Assembly (NCBI RefSeq): GCF_900107735.1
Contig: NZ_FNQV01000003.1
Span: 1-64,000, forward strand
Length of the DNA stretch: 64,000 nucleotides
Direction: 5' to 3'
DNA from: Bowdeniella nasicola
GTDB taxonomy: Bacteria > Actinomycetota > Actinomycetes > Actinomycetales > Actinomycetaceae
This document shows positions 18,807 to 27,376 of this stretch, one piece after another; the first letter of the stretch is position 1, and each line of letters starts with the position of its first letter. The notes below the pieces were generated by a model. It did no database searches, was not told where the DNA came from, and saw nothing but the letters and a program-made list of their open reading frames with translations. Made by a program: the position numbers and the translations under genes.

Positions 18807-18926
18807 CTAGCGCCGCCGCGTCGTGCGGAGAACAAGCCAGATCGCCGCGATCACCGCGAGGAGGATTACGGCCACGAGGGCGATGAAATTCGCAAAGTGC
18901 CCCGGAAGCGTCGGCTTCCGGGGCAC
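18807..18926 (-). CDS. Possible small membrane protein (uncertain)
   Basis: A minus-strand frame of about 39 residues from a GTG ends in a convincing membrane helix (F-I-A-L-V-A-V-I-L-L-A-V-I-A-A-I-W) and a basic tail R-T-T-R-R-R. Third positions are GC-rich, as in real genes. Against it, the start lies in the asd/bioY terminator hairpin and the ribosome-binding site is poor. It may be the end of a longer frame overlapping bioY. Confidence 0.25.
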   Translation of the reverse strand: MPRKPTLPGHFANFIALVAVILLAVIAAIWLVLRTTRRR

Positions 18927-18927
18927 T
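18896..18927. terminator. Terminator between asd and bioY
   Basis: A perfect 14-bp stem, AGTGCCCCGGAAGC with GCTTCCGGGGCACT and a GTCG loop, is followed on the plus strand by CCTCGTTTTCT. It serves two convergent genes. Confidence 0.88.
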
Positions 18928-18936
18928 CCTCGTTTT

Positions 18937-19557
18937 CTAGGCGGTGGCGCCGGGGCGCCCGATCGCCTTCCAGGCAAGGGGGAGGATCGCGGCGGCAATC
19001 GCCCACTTGATTGCGCCGCCGATCAGGAACGGGGTCACGCCCCACTCCATGAGGAGACCAAAGGTCACGGGCGTGCCCGCTGCCGATAAGACCGCACCCA
19101 TGTAGGGCACCCCGAACAGGAACGGGATGATCGAGGCGAGTCCGAAGCCTGCGATCGCGAGCAACGGCTTGCGGTCCCACGTGCGCTCGGAGAGGTATCC
19201 GATGAGCGCGGCGGCGGGAATGAAGCCCAGGATGAAGCCAAAGCTCGGCGCAAGGACCATCGCGGGACCGGCAGCGCCGCCGGCGAAGACGGGCAGCCCG
19301 GCGAGTCCAGCGGCGGCATACCCTGCCATCGCGCCTGCGCCGCGCTTCATCCCCAGCGTCGCGCCGACGAGCAGCACAGCGAGAGTCTGGCCCGTGATCG
19401 GCACCGGCCACATGGGCACCTCGACGCGCGCGAGCAGGGCGGTCAGCGTGATCCCGGCGACGATGAGACCGGTCGTGCGGGCAATCCGACCGGCGCGGCT
19501 ATCAGCGTGCGGGATTGCCACGTCGGCGAGGACTGGAGAATACGTAGTCGTTGACAT
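18937..19557 (-). CDS. bioY: Biotin transporter substrate-binding subunit BioY
   Basis: The 206-residue membrane protein has six helices and the BioY signature P-M-W-P-V-P-I-T-G-Q-T-L-A-V-L-L near residue 50. G-A-M-A-G-Y-A-A-A-G and G-F-I-L-G-F follow. As an ECF S component it binds biotin and normally needs the shared EcfAAT module, which is not in this window. The ATG at 19557 is chosen because the signal-like N-terminus M-S-T-T-T-Y is typical. No biotin biosynthesis gene is nearby. Confidence 0.92.
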   Translation of the reverse strand: MSTTTYSPVLADVAIPHADSRAGRIARTTGLIVAGITLTALLARVEVPMWPVPITGQTLAVLLVGATLGMKRGAGAMAGYAAAGLAGLPVFAGGAAGPAMVLAPSFGFILGFIPAAALIGYLSERTWDRKPLLAIAGFGLASIIPFLFGVPYMGAVLSAAGTPVTFGLLMEWGVTPFLIGGAIKWAIAAAILPLAWKAIGRPGATA

Positions 19558-19743
19558 ACTCGTCAGATTAGCGGCCGGCCGGTGAAAGCCCGTTGGCGGT
19601 CCATGCCAAAAAACTGCCGCCATTTTCGCGCGTTGCCCACGCGACGGAACGCGCGCTGGTCACAATGTGGTTACAGCTTGGCCGCAAGGTCGTAGCCGAG
19701 GGGTGAGTTGAGTTACTCTACCGTCAATCACTAATTGTGTCCG

Positions 19744-19757
19744 CGCACACGTGTGCG
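19744..19757 (+). promoter_or_regulatory. Perfect palindrome upstream of the oligopeptide operon
   Basis: CGCACACGTGTGCG is a 14-bp perfect palindrome 34 bases before the start of the binding-protein gene. A weak promoter (TTGAGT at 19708, TAATTG at 19732) lies just upstream. It could be an operator. Confidence 0.4.
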
Positions 19758-19791
19758 AGCTCCGGACCACAACGAGAAAGGGAGGCCGAAC

Positions 19792-21435
19792 GTGACCTTA
19801 CGTCGCCACTCCGCCCTCGCCGGTATCGCGGCAGCATCCCTCTTGCTGGCTGCCTGCGGCGGGAACTCCTCTAACGGATCAACCGCTACCCCAACGGGCG
19901 GCGGCAACGAAACGAGTGATGGTGGTGCCTCAACCGGCGTCGTCACCGTTAACTCCACCGAGCCGCAGAACCCGCTTATCCCGACCAACACGAACGAAGT
20001 TGGCGGCGGTAAGATCATCGACCTCGTCTTCGAGGGCCTCGTCTACTACGACGCCAAGGGCGCTGCGCAAAATGCCGTGGCCGAGGACATCGCCACCGAG
20101 GACTCCAAGGTCTTTACCATCAAGCTCAAGGACGGCCTGAAGTTCACCAACGGTGACCCGGTCGACGCCGAGTCCTTCGTCAAAGCTTGGAACTACGGCG
20201 CTAAGGCCGAAAACGCCCAGCTCTCCTCCTACTTCTTCGAGCCCATTGAGGGCTTCGCCGAGGACAACAACGAGGACCTCACGGGCCTCGAGGTCGTCGA
20301 CGCTACGACGTTCAAGGTCACGCTGAAGCAGCCCGAGGCTGACTTCCCGCTGCGCCTGGGCTACTCCGCCTTCTACCCGCTGCCCAAGGCCGCGTTTGAC
20401 GATATGGAAGCCTTCGGCGAAAACCCGATCGGCAACGGCCCCTACAAGTTCGCCAAGGAAGGCGCTTGGGAGCACAACGTCCAGGTTGAGCTCGTCCCGA
20501 ACGAGGAATACGACGGCGGCCGCAAGGCCAAGAACGGCGGCGTCACGCTGAAGTTCTACGAAACCCAGGACGCGGCCTACAACGACCTGCTCGCTGACAA
20601 CCTCGACGTCATCGACGCGATTCCGGAATCGGCTCTCGCCAACTTCGAGTCCGAGCTCGGCGACCGCGCGGTGAACCAGCCCGCCGCGATCTTCCAGTCC
20701 TTCACGATCGCCCCCAAGACGGAGCACTTCGAAGGTGAGGAAGGCGAGCTGCGCCGCCAGGCGCTCTCGCACGCGATCAACCGCGAGGAGATCACCGAGA
20801 AGATCTTCACCGGCACCCGCACCCCGGCCAAGGACTTCACCTCGCCCGTCATCGACGGCTGGTCCGAGTCCGTGCCCGGCTCTGAGGTCCTCGCCTTCGA
20901 TGCCGACAAGGCCAAGGAACTGTGGGCCAAGGCCGACGAGATCGCCAAGTGGGATGGCGAATTCACCCTCGCCTACAACGCTGATGGTGGTCACCAGGCC
21001 TGGGTCGACGCAGTCGCCAACTCCATCAAGAACACCCTCGGTATCGACGCCGTTGGTAAGCCCTACCCGAAGTTCGCCGAGCTGCGCTCCGACGTCACCG
21101 ATCGCAAGATTAAGGGCGCCTTCCGCACCGGCTGGCAGGCCGACTACCCCGGCCTGTTCAACTTCCTCGGCCCGCTGTACGGCACCGGTGCCGGCTCCAA
21201 TGACTCGGACTACAGCTCCGAAGAGTTCGACAACCTGCTGAAGGAAGGCTCGGCCGCCAGCGACGTGGCCGACGCCAACACCTCCTTCCAGAAGGCACAG
21301 GAAGTCCTGTTCAAGGATCTCCCGTCCATCCCGCTGTGGTACTCCAACGTCACGGGTGGCTGGGCCACGACCGTGGACAACGTTGAGTTCGGCTGGAACT
21401 CTGTGCCGTTGATGTACAACGTCACCAAGAAGTAA
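19792..21435 (+). CDS. Oligopeptide ABC transporter substrate-binding lipoprotein (family 5)
   Basis: The 547-residue protein has a lipoprotein signal ending L-L-A-A-C near residue 23 and a Gly/Ser/Thr linker. The family 5 binding fold follows: P-L-I-P-T-N-T-N-E-V, V-A-E-D-I, D-G-L-K-F-T-N-G-D-P-V, P-I-G-N-G-P-Y-K-F and R-Q-A-L-S-H-A-I-N-R. GTG at 19792 follows GGGAGG, which settles the start. It presents peptides to the permeases encoded downstream. Confidence 0.93.
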   Translation: MTLRRHSALAGIAAASLLLAACGGNSSNGSTATPTGGGNETSDGGASTGVVTVNSTEPQNPLIPTNTNEVGGGKIIDLVFEGLVYYDAKGAAQNAVAEDIATEDSKVFTIKLKDGLKFTNGDPVDAESFVKAWNYGAKAENAQLSSYFFEPIEGFAEDNNEDLTGLEVVDATTFKVTLKQPEADFPLRLGYSAFYPLPKAAFDDMEAFGENPIGNGPYKFAKEGAWEHNVQVELVPNEEYDGGRKAKNGGVTLKFYETQDAAYNDLLADNLDVIDAIPESALANFESELGDRAVNQPAAIFQSFTIAPKTEHFEGEEGELRRQALSHAINREEITEKIFTGTRTPAKDFTSPVIDGWSESVPGSEVLAFDADKAKELWAKADEIAKWDGEFTLAYNADGGHQAWVDAVANSIKNTLGIDAVGKPYPKFAELRSDVTDRKIKGAFRTGWQADYPGLFNFLGPLYGTGAGSNDSDYSSEEFDNLLKEGSAASDVADANTSFQKAQEVLFKDLPSIPLWYSNVTGGWATTVDNVEFGWNSVPLMYNVTKK

Positions 21436-21449
21436 TCCGTCCAACTTGC

Positions 21450-21483
21450 GGTGGGAGCGAGGCCAGCCGGCCTCGCTCCCACC
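21450..21483 (+). terminator. Intra-operon hairpin between binding-protein and permease genes
   Basis: GGTGGGAGCGAGGCC pairs with GGCCTCGCTCCCACC over 15 bp with an AGCC loop, and no U run follows. It likely stabilises the upstream message or stops part of transcription, so the binding protein outnumbers the membrane parts. Confidence 0.8.
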
Positions 21484-21503
21484 CACACGTGTAAGGAGAT
21501 CGC

Positions 21504-22430
21504 ATGCTCTACTACGTGGGACGTCGACTGCTACAGCTCATCCCCGTCTTCCTTGGGGCCACCCTGCTGATCTACGCGATGGTTTTCGCAATGCCGGGCG
21601 ACCCGATCCAAGCCCTCGGCGGCGATCGCGGCCTATCGGAATCGGTAGCAGCCCAACTTCGCGCCAAATATCACCTCGACCAGCCGTTCTTTTTGCAGTA
21701 CCTCAACTACTTAAAGAACATCTTCTTCCTAGACTTTGGCACGACTTTTTCTGGCCGCCCCGTCGGCGAAGTGATTGCCCAGGCCTACCCGGTCACCATC
21801 AAACTCGCGCTCATGGCGCTCGTCATCGAAACGGTCTTCGGTGTCGGCTTTGGCCTCATTGCCGGCCTTCGCAAGGGCGGCATCTTCGATGCGACCGTCC
21901 TCATGGTTTCGCTGTTCGTCATTGCGGTTCCGACGTTCGTCATCGGTTTCGTCCTGCAGTTTTTCATCGGCGTCAAACTAGGGTGGCTCAAGCCAACCGT
22001 CGGCGGTGACCATTCGTTTATGACGCTGCTGATGCCAGCCATCGTGCTCGGCGCCGTGTCGTTTGCCTACGTGCTGCGCCTGACCCGCACCTCCGTCGCG
22101 GAAGTGGCCTCGGCCGATCACGTGCGGACGGCCACCGCTAAGGGGCTATCCCGCAAGCGCGTCATGACCGTGCACGTCCTTCGCAACTCCCTCATTCCCG
22201 TCGTGACCTTCCTTGGTGCGGACCTGGGTGCACTCATGGGGGGTGCCATCGTGACCGAGGGTATCTTCAATATCCCGGGCGTCGGAGGCACATTGTTCCG
22301 AGCAATCCAACAGTCCGAGGCCCCCACCGTCGTGTCGCTGACGACCGTCTTGGTGCTGGTTTATATCGTGGCCAACCTGTTGGTGGACTTGCTCTACGCA
22401 CTTCTCGATCCGAGGATTCGCTATGCCTGA
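21504..22430 (+). CDS. Oligopeptide ABC transporter permease (OppB/DppB)
   Basis: The 308-residue protein has M-L-Y-Y-V-G-R-R-L-L-Q-L-I-P-V at its start and six helices. The permease loop is Y-V-L-R-L-T-R-T-S ... D-H-V-R-T-A-T-A-K-G-L-S, and the end is L-Y-A-L-L-D-P-R-I-R-Y. AAGGAG precedes the ATG. It overlaps the next permease gene by eight bases. Confidence 0.95.
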   Translation: MLYYVGRRLLQLIPVFLGATLLIYAMVFAMPGDPIQALGGDRGLSESVAAQLRAKYHLDQPFFLQYLNYLKNIFFLDFGTTFSGRPVGEVIAQAYPVTIKLALMALVIETVFGVGFGLIAGLRKGGIFDATVLMVSLFVIAVPTFVIGFVLQFFIGVKLGWLKPTVGGDHSFMTLLMPAIVLGAVSFAYVLRLTRTSVAEVASADHVRTATAKGLSRKRVMTVHVLRNSLIPVVTFLGADLGALMGGAIVTEGIFNIPGVGGTLFRAIQQSEAPTVVSLTTVLVLVYIVANLLVDLLYALLDPRIRYA

Positions 22431-23511
22431 CGAACGAAACATTGATCCGCTGGGTGCCGACGCCATGGGGCAGCGCCCCCAGGACGTCGACGGTCCCGGC
22501 CTTGCCGACTCGCAGGCCGAACATGAGGCAGCCGAGGACTTTTTCCCCGAGACGACGCGTCCCGTAGTCCTGGCAGATGCGCCCGTTCAGGAGCGCTTCG
22601 TCGCGGAAGAGGACGAAACCGGCCTCGGGGCCGTCGACGCCGTGCAGACGGACGGCGCGCCCTCCTCACTGTGGCGCGAAGCGTGGGATTCGCTCAAGCG
22701 ACGCCCACTGTTCTGGGTCTCCGCGGTTCTCATCTTCCTCATGATCGCGATCGCCGCTGTTCCGCAGCTCTTTTCCTCAACCGACCCGACGTTCTGCGAG
22801 CTCGGAAACTCGCTGGAGCGAGCCCGGCCGGGCCATCCCTTCGGCTTTGACCGCCAGGGCTGCGACATCTACGCGCGGGCAATCTACGGCGCTCGGGCAT
22901 CGGTGACGGTGGGCGTCCTCGCCACACTCGCCGTGACGATCCTCGGCTCGATAATCGGCGCACTGGCCGGCTTCTACGGCGGTTGGGTCGATACGATCCT
23001 GGCGCGCGTGACCGACGTGTTCTTCGCGATCCCGATCGTGCTGGCCGCGATCGTCGTCATGCAGCTGTTTAAGCAGCAGCGCAACGTGTGGACGGTGATC
23101 GCCGTTCTCGCAATGTTTGGTTGGCCGCAGATCGCGCGCATCACGCGCGGCGCAGTCATGAGCGTGAAGAACGAAGAGTTCGTCACGGCCTCGACAGCGC
23201 TCGGCTCATCGAAGCTCGCGACCTTGGCGCGCCACATCATGCCCAATGCTGCGGCTCCGATTATCGTCACCGCGACCGTTTCCCTGGGTATCTTCATCGT
23301 GCTCGAGGCAACGCTGTCCTTCCTAGGGATTGGGCTACCGCCCAGGGTCGTCAGCTGGGGCGCCGACATTTCCAAGGCGCAAGCCTCGCTGCGTACGATG
23401 CCGCAGATCCTGTTCTATCCGGCGGGCTTCCTCGCAGCGACTGTCCTTAGCTTCATCATGATGGGCGATGCCGTGCGCGATGCCCTGGATCCGAAGGCGC
23501 GGAAACGATGA
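22423..23511 (+). CDS. Oligopeptide ABC transporter permease (OppC/DppC)
   Basis: The 362-residue protein has an unusually long acidic cytoplasmic N-terminus (about 80 residues) before W-R-E-A-W-D-S-L-K-R-R-P. The OppC core follows: H-P-F-G-F-D-R-Q-G-C-D-I, R-I-T-R-G-A-V-M-S-V, and the end D-A-V-R-D-A-L-D-P. It pairs with the upstream permease. Stop and next start overlap (ATGA). Confidence 0.93.
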   Translation: MPDERNIDPLGADAMGQRPQDVDGPGLADSQAEHEAAEDFFPETTRPVVLADAPVQERFVAEEDETGLGAVDAVQTDGAPSSLWREAWDSLKRRPLFWVSAVLIFLMIAIAAVPQLFSSTDPTFCELGNSLERARPGHPFGFDRQGCDIYARAIYGARASVTVGVLATLAVTILGSIIGALAGFYGGWVDTILARVTDVFFAIPIVLAAIVVMQLFKQQRNVWTVIAVLAMFGWPQIARITRGAVMSVKNEEFVTASTALGSSKLATLARHIMPNAAAPIIVTATVSLGIFIVLEATLSFLGIGLPPRVVSWGADISKAQASLRTMPQILFYPAGFLAATVLSFIMMGDAVRDALDPKARKR

Positions 23512-25202
23512 CCACTACTCAGCACACCCCGAAGCGTTCCAGCAGTGAGCCGCTGCTTGAGATGGAAGACCTCAACGTCGCGTTCCGTTCCTCCACGGGC
23601 ATGGTTCCGGCCGTGCGCGGCGCAAACCTGACGATCTATCCCGGCCAACATGTCGCGATCGTCGGCGAATCCGGCTCGGGTAAATCTACCCTCGCCCACG
23701 CCATCATCGACCTGTTGCCAGGAACCGGAAAGGTCACTGGAGGCAAGATTCTGTTCGAGGGCAAGGACATCGTCACGATGAGCCCGAAGCAGATCGTTGG
23801 CCTGCGCGGCTCCAATATCGGCCTCGTGCCGCAGGACCCGATGTCCAACCTCAACCCGGTGTGGAAGATCGGATTCCAGGTCAAAGAGGCCCTGCGCGCC
23901 AATGGCGTAAAGAAGAAGGACCTCGATGCTCGCGTCATTGAAACCCTCGAACACGCGGGTCTCGATGATGCCGAACGGCGCGCGCGGCAGTACCCGCACG
24001 AGTTTTCGGGCGGCATGCGCCAGCGCGCGCTCATCGCGATCGGCCTGGCCAACCGGCCCAAGCTTCTCATCGCCGATGAGCCTACGAGCGCCCTCGATGT
24101 GACGGTCCAGCGCCGAATCCTTGACCACCTCGAGCGGCTCACCGCCGAGATGGGCACGGCGGTGCTCTTCATTACGCATGACCTAGGGCTCGCCGCGGAA
24201 CGCGCCGAACACCTCGTCGTCATGCATCGCGGTCGCGTCGTGGAATCCGGGCCGGCCCTCGAGATCCTGCGATCGCCCCAGCACCCGTACACGAAGCGAC
24301 TCGTCGCCGCGGCGCCCTCGCTGGCCTCCAAGCGCATCGAGTCCGCCAAGGCGCGCGCTGCGATCCACGAGAAGCAAGACCTTGATGCGGAGGACCTGGA
24401 CTCCAGCCTGCTGGAAGTCAAGAACCTCACGAAGGTCTTCCAGATTCGCGGCAAGCTGCCCGGACAGGGAACGGACTTCACCGCGGTGGACGACGTCTCC
24501 TTCCGGATTCGGCGCGGCACGACGATGGCGCTCGTGGGGGAGTCGGGCTCCGGTAAATCCACCGTCGCTAACATCGTGCTCAACCTGCTCGAACCCACCG
24601 AAGGCGAAGTGAACTTCGATGGCACCGTCGTCGGGAAACTGAACCGCTCCCAGCTGTTTAAGTTCCGGCGCCGCGTCCAGCCGATCTTCCAAAACCCGTA
24701 TGGTTCGCTCGACCCGATGTATTCGATTTACCGCATCATCGAAGAGCCGCTGCGGGTGCACAACGTTGGCAAGAAGTCGGACCGCGCCAAGCGCGTCGCC
24801 GACCTGCTTGAGATGGTTGCGCTACCGAAATCAGCGATGCGACGCTACCCGAACGAGCTCTCCGGCGGCCAGCGCCAGCGTGTCGCGATCGCGCGCGCCT
24901 TGGCACTGAACCCCGAACTCGTCGTGTGCGACGAGGCCGTCAGCGCCCTCGACGTGCTCGTCCAAGACCAGATCCTGCGGCTGCTGAACGACCTGCAGGC
25001 CGAACTCGACCTGTCCTACCTGTTCATCACCCACGACCTCGCCGTCGTGCGCCAGCTCGCCGACGACGTCGCGGTGATGCAGCAGGGCAAGATCGTCGAA
25101 TACGCCACAACCGACGAGGTCTTCAACAACCCCCAGCAGAACTACACCCGCGAGCTGCTGGCAGCCATCCCAGGCGCCAGCCTCAATATCGGCGCCGCCT
25201 AG
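23508..25202 (+). CDS. Dual ATPase of the oligopeptide transporter (OppD-OppF fusion)
   Basis: The 564-residue protein contains two complete ABC cassettes. Both have Walker A G-E-S-G-S-G-K-S-T (about residues 54 and 344). Signatures are F-S-G-G-M-R-Q-R and L-S-G-G-Q-R-Q-R. Walker B regions are I-A-D-E-P-T-S-A-L-D and V-C-D-E-A-V-S-A-L-D. The H-P-Y-T-K-R-L end of an OppD-like domain sits at about 265. The fusion replaces the usual two proteins and is common in actinobacteria. Confidence 0.95.
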   Translation: MTTTQHTPKRSSSEPLLEMEDLNVAFRSSTGMVPAVRGANLTIYPGQHVAIVGESGSGKSTLAHAIIDLLPGTGKVTGGKILFEGKDIVTMSPKQIVGLRGSNIGLVPQDPMSNLNPVWKIGFQVKEALRANGVKKKDLDARVIETLEHAGLDDAERRARQYPHEFSGGMRQRALIAIGLANRPKLLIADEPTSALDVTVQRRILDHLERLTAEMGTAVLFITHDLGLAAERAEHLVVMHRGRVVESGPALEILRSPQHPYTKRLVAAAPSLASKRIESAKARAAIHEKQDLDAEDLDSSLLEVKNLTKVFQIRGKLPGQGTDFTAVDDVSFRIRRGTTMALVGESGSGKSTVANIVLNLLEPTEGEVNFDGTVVGKLNRSQLFKFRRRVQPIFQNPYGSLDPMYSIYRIIEEPLRVHNVGKKSDRAKRVADLLEMVALPKSAMRRYPNELSGGQRQRVAIARALALNPELVVCDEAVSALDVLVQDQILRLLNDLQAELDLSYLFITHDLAVVRQLADDVAVMQQGKIVEYATTDEVFNNPQQNYTRELLAAIPGASLNIGAA

Positions 25203-25217
25203 CAGCGCCCACGCGCC

Positions 25218-25250
25218 CGCCGCCCCAGCAACCCTGCAGCCGGGGCGGCG
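25218..25250 (+). terminator. Terminator of the oligopeptide operon
   Basis: CGCCGCCCC and GGGGCGGCG form a 9-bp stem around a 15-base loop, followed by TTTGCG. Confidence 0.7.
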
Positions 25251-25283
25251 TTTGCGCACCCAGGCAGCCGGAAAGCGCTCTCC

Positions 25284-27294
25284 ATGCCTTCGATCTCCGC
25301 GACCGCGCGCACGGGCCTCCTCGCCCTCAGCGCCCTCGCCCTCGCCGCCACCGGCATCCTCCCACCCGCAGCCGCCGGACCGGATGACGGCCGCCCCATC
25401 GCCACCGCGAGCCACCTCGACTCCCCGCAGGTCGCCTACGCCGACGGCCAGCTCACCCTGACGAGCAAGGGGAATATTGTCGGCCGATCGGGCTATATCC
25501 ACCCGCTCGATTCCCACATCGTCTACTCCGGAACCGGCTACGCCTTCGCCTTCCTCAACGCCGCCGACCAGACGTGGTACATGGCGCCCCAGGTACCCGT
25601 CGGCAACCACGAACCCATTTGGATCGGATTCGGCGGCGACACCAGCATTCCCGCCGACAAATTCCGCGACGGCATGGTCTACCTCGACCTCATTGGCGTG
25701 CGCGGGCCGGGCCGCGTGGAGGCGCTTGGCTTCTACCGCGACGGCGACACCTGGCACACTTCGCAGATGCTGTCCTCGAAGGATCCGGCCTTTCGAAACC
25801 TCGCCGTCTACCCCGGCGATCACACCCACAACGCCACCCTGTTCTCCCGTCCGGGCCGCTATGAGCTGACCTGCCAGGCCTCCGCGCGCCTGGCCGACGG
25901 CACCATTGTGCGCTCCCGCCCGACGGTCCAAACGTGGCAGGTCGGTGGCGCAAAGCCCGCAGCCACCGCCACCCCGAGCCTCACCGGGGCCTTCGACGTC
26001 GCGCCCGCCGGGCAGCCAGCCACGCCGTACACGTTCAAGGCGGCGCCTACCCCCGGCGAGCTAACCGGCCGCGAGGATGGCCGCCTCACCACCTTCAGTT
26101 TCGATTCGTACGACCCGAAGGTACGTGGCATCCTGAACCTGAGCCTCAACGGCTTCCATTTCACCGACATCCCCGTGCGCGATGGCAAGGCGAGCGCCAG
26201 CTACTACGCGGGCGGCGCCGACTCGACCCAGCAGGCCACCTTCGTGCCGGAAGTGGGCTCTGCCGCGCCACGCTGGCGCAGCGAACCGCTCGCCTTTAGT
26301 GCCGCCGCACGCACCGTCTCGGCGAGCTCGCAGGCAGCCGAAGCGCCACCCGTCGCCGAGCAGCCCGCGCCGAGCCCGCGCTTGGACTTCCCGCCGCACG
26401 CGCCGACGGATCGCTCCTACACCATCACCGTGACCCTGCTCGGTGGCGATCGCTACCGCACGGACCTGACGTTAGCGGACACGGCAATCCGCGGCAAGAT
26501 GACCGGCGGGATCTTCGAGCCCAGCGCCGACCGCAACGCCGAGTCCTACCGCGAGCCCCACCGCAGCGCCCGAGCTGCGTCGGTGGTCGCGTGGCGCTCA
26601 GCCGCGGCCACGTGGACCTGACCGCGACCCTGAAGGACGGCTCGCTCAGCGCGAGCCTGCGCGATGACACCGCACAGGTGGAGCCCGGTTCCGTGCAGCG
26701 CGATATTGCCGACGTCGCGCTCGTCGTGACGGACGCCGCCCGCTACACCCGCCCGCGTGAGCTCGCCGGCGCCGACTACAACTACCTCGGCCCGCTCGGC
26801 AGCGTCGTCTACCACCTGCCGGCGATCCAGCAGAAGGGCATCATCTGGCCGGGATGGAACACGCAGGGCGTGGACTATTCGAAGCTGGCCGGCGGCGTGC
26901 GCCTAAACCTTGCCAACGTGAAAGGGCCGGGCAATCTGCGCATCGCGACGCCCGGCGCGCCGGGTGAGCGCCGAGCCCCGTCTTCGATTCCGCCGCAGAC
27001 CCGCACAGCATCGCCATCGATCACGCGACGCACGTGCACGCCTCCCGGGTCTTCACCAAGCCCGGTGTCTACAGTGCCGAGCTGTCCTTCCAGGCAACGG
27101 CCGTCGACGGTAGCGCCCTAGCTAGTCCGCCCCGCCAGCTGACATTCATCGTCGGCAATGGGACGACGTGCGAGGACGCCGCGCCCGCGCAGCTCCCGAT
27201 CACCGGGGCGAGCGCGTCGCTCGGGCTCGGCGCGCTGCTGCTAGCGGCCGGTGCAGGTATCCTCGCGCTGCGCCGACGCACCTACGCCGGCTAG
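25284..27294 (+). pseudogene. Frameshifted cell-wall-anchored protein (choice-of-anchor M type)
   Basis: Three consecutive plus-strand frames together make one surface protein of about 670 residues. Frame one (25284 to about 26580) has a signal peptide and a surface-anchored repeat domain (H-I-V-Y-S-G-T-G-Y-A-F, G-D-H-T-H-N-A, F-S-R-P-G-R-Y-E-L-T). Frame two (to about 26970) has G-H-V-D-L-T-A-T-L and P-G-W-N-T-Q-G-V. Frame three has F-T-K-P-G-V-Y-S-A-E-L-S-F and ends with sorting signal L-P-I-T-G-A, a membrane helix and R-R-R. Both joints need one added base to restore the frame. Relatives sit near metal ABC transporters in actinobacteria. It is either a pseudogene or carries two sequencing errors. 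Confidence 0.8.
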
Positions 27295-27376
27295 GGGCGG
27301 GGGACCAAAGTCGCAGAATTTCGCGGCAACTGGGCTATGGTGAGAATGCCGTCTTGGTACTCCCGTCTCACTCTTT

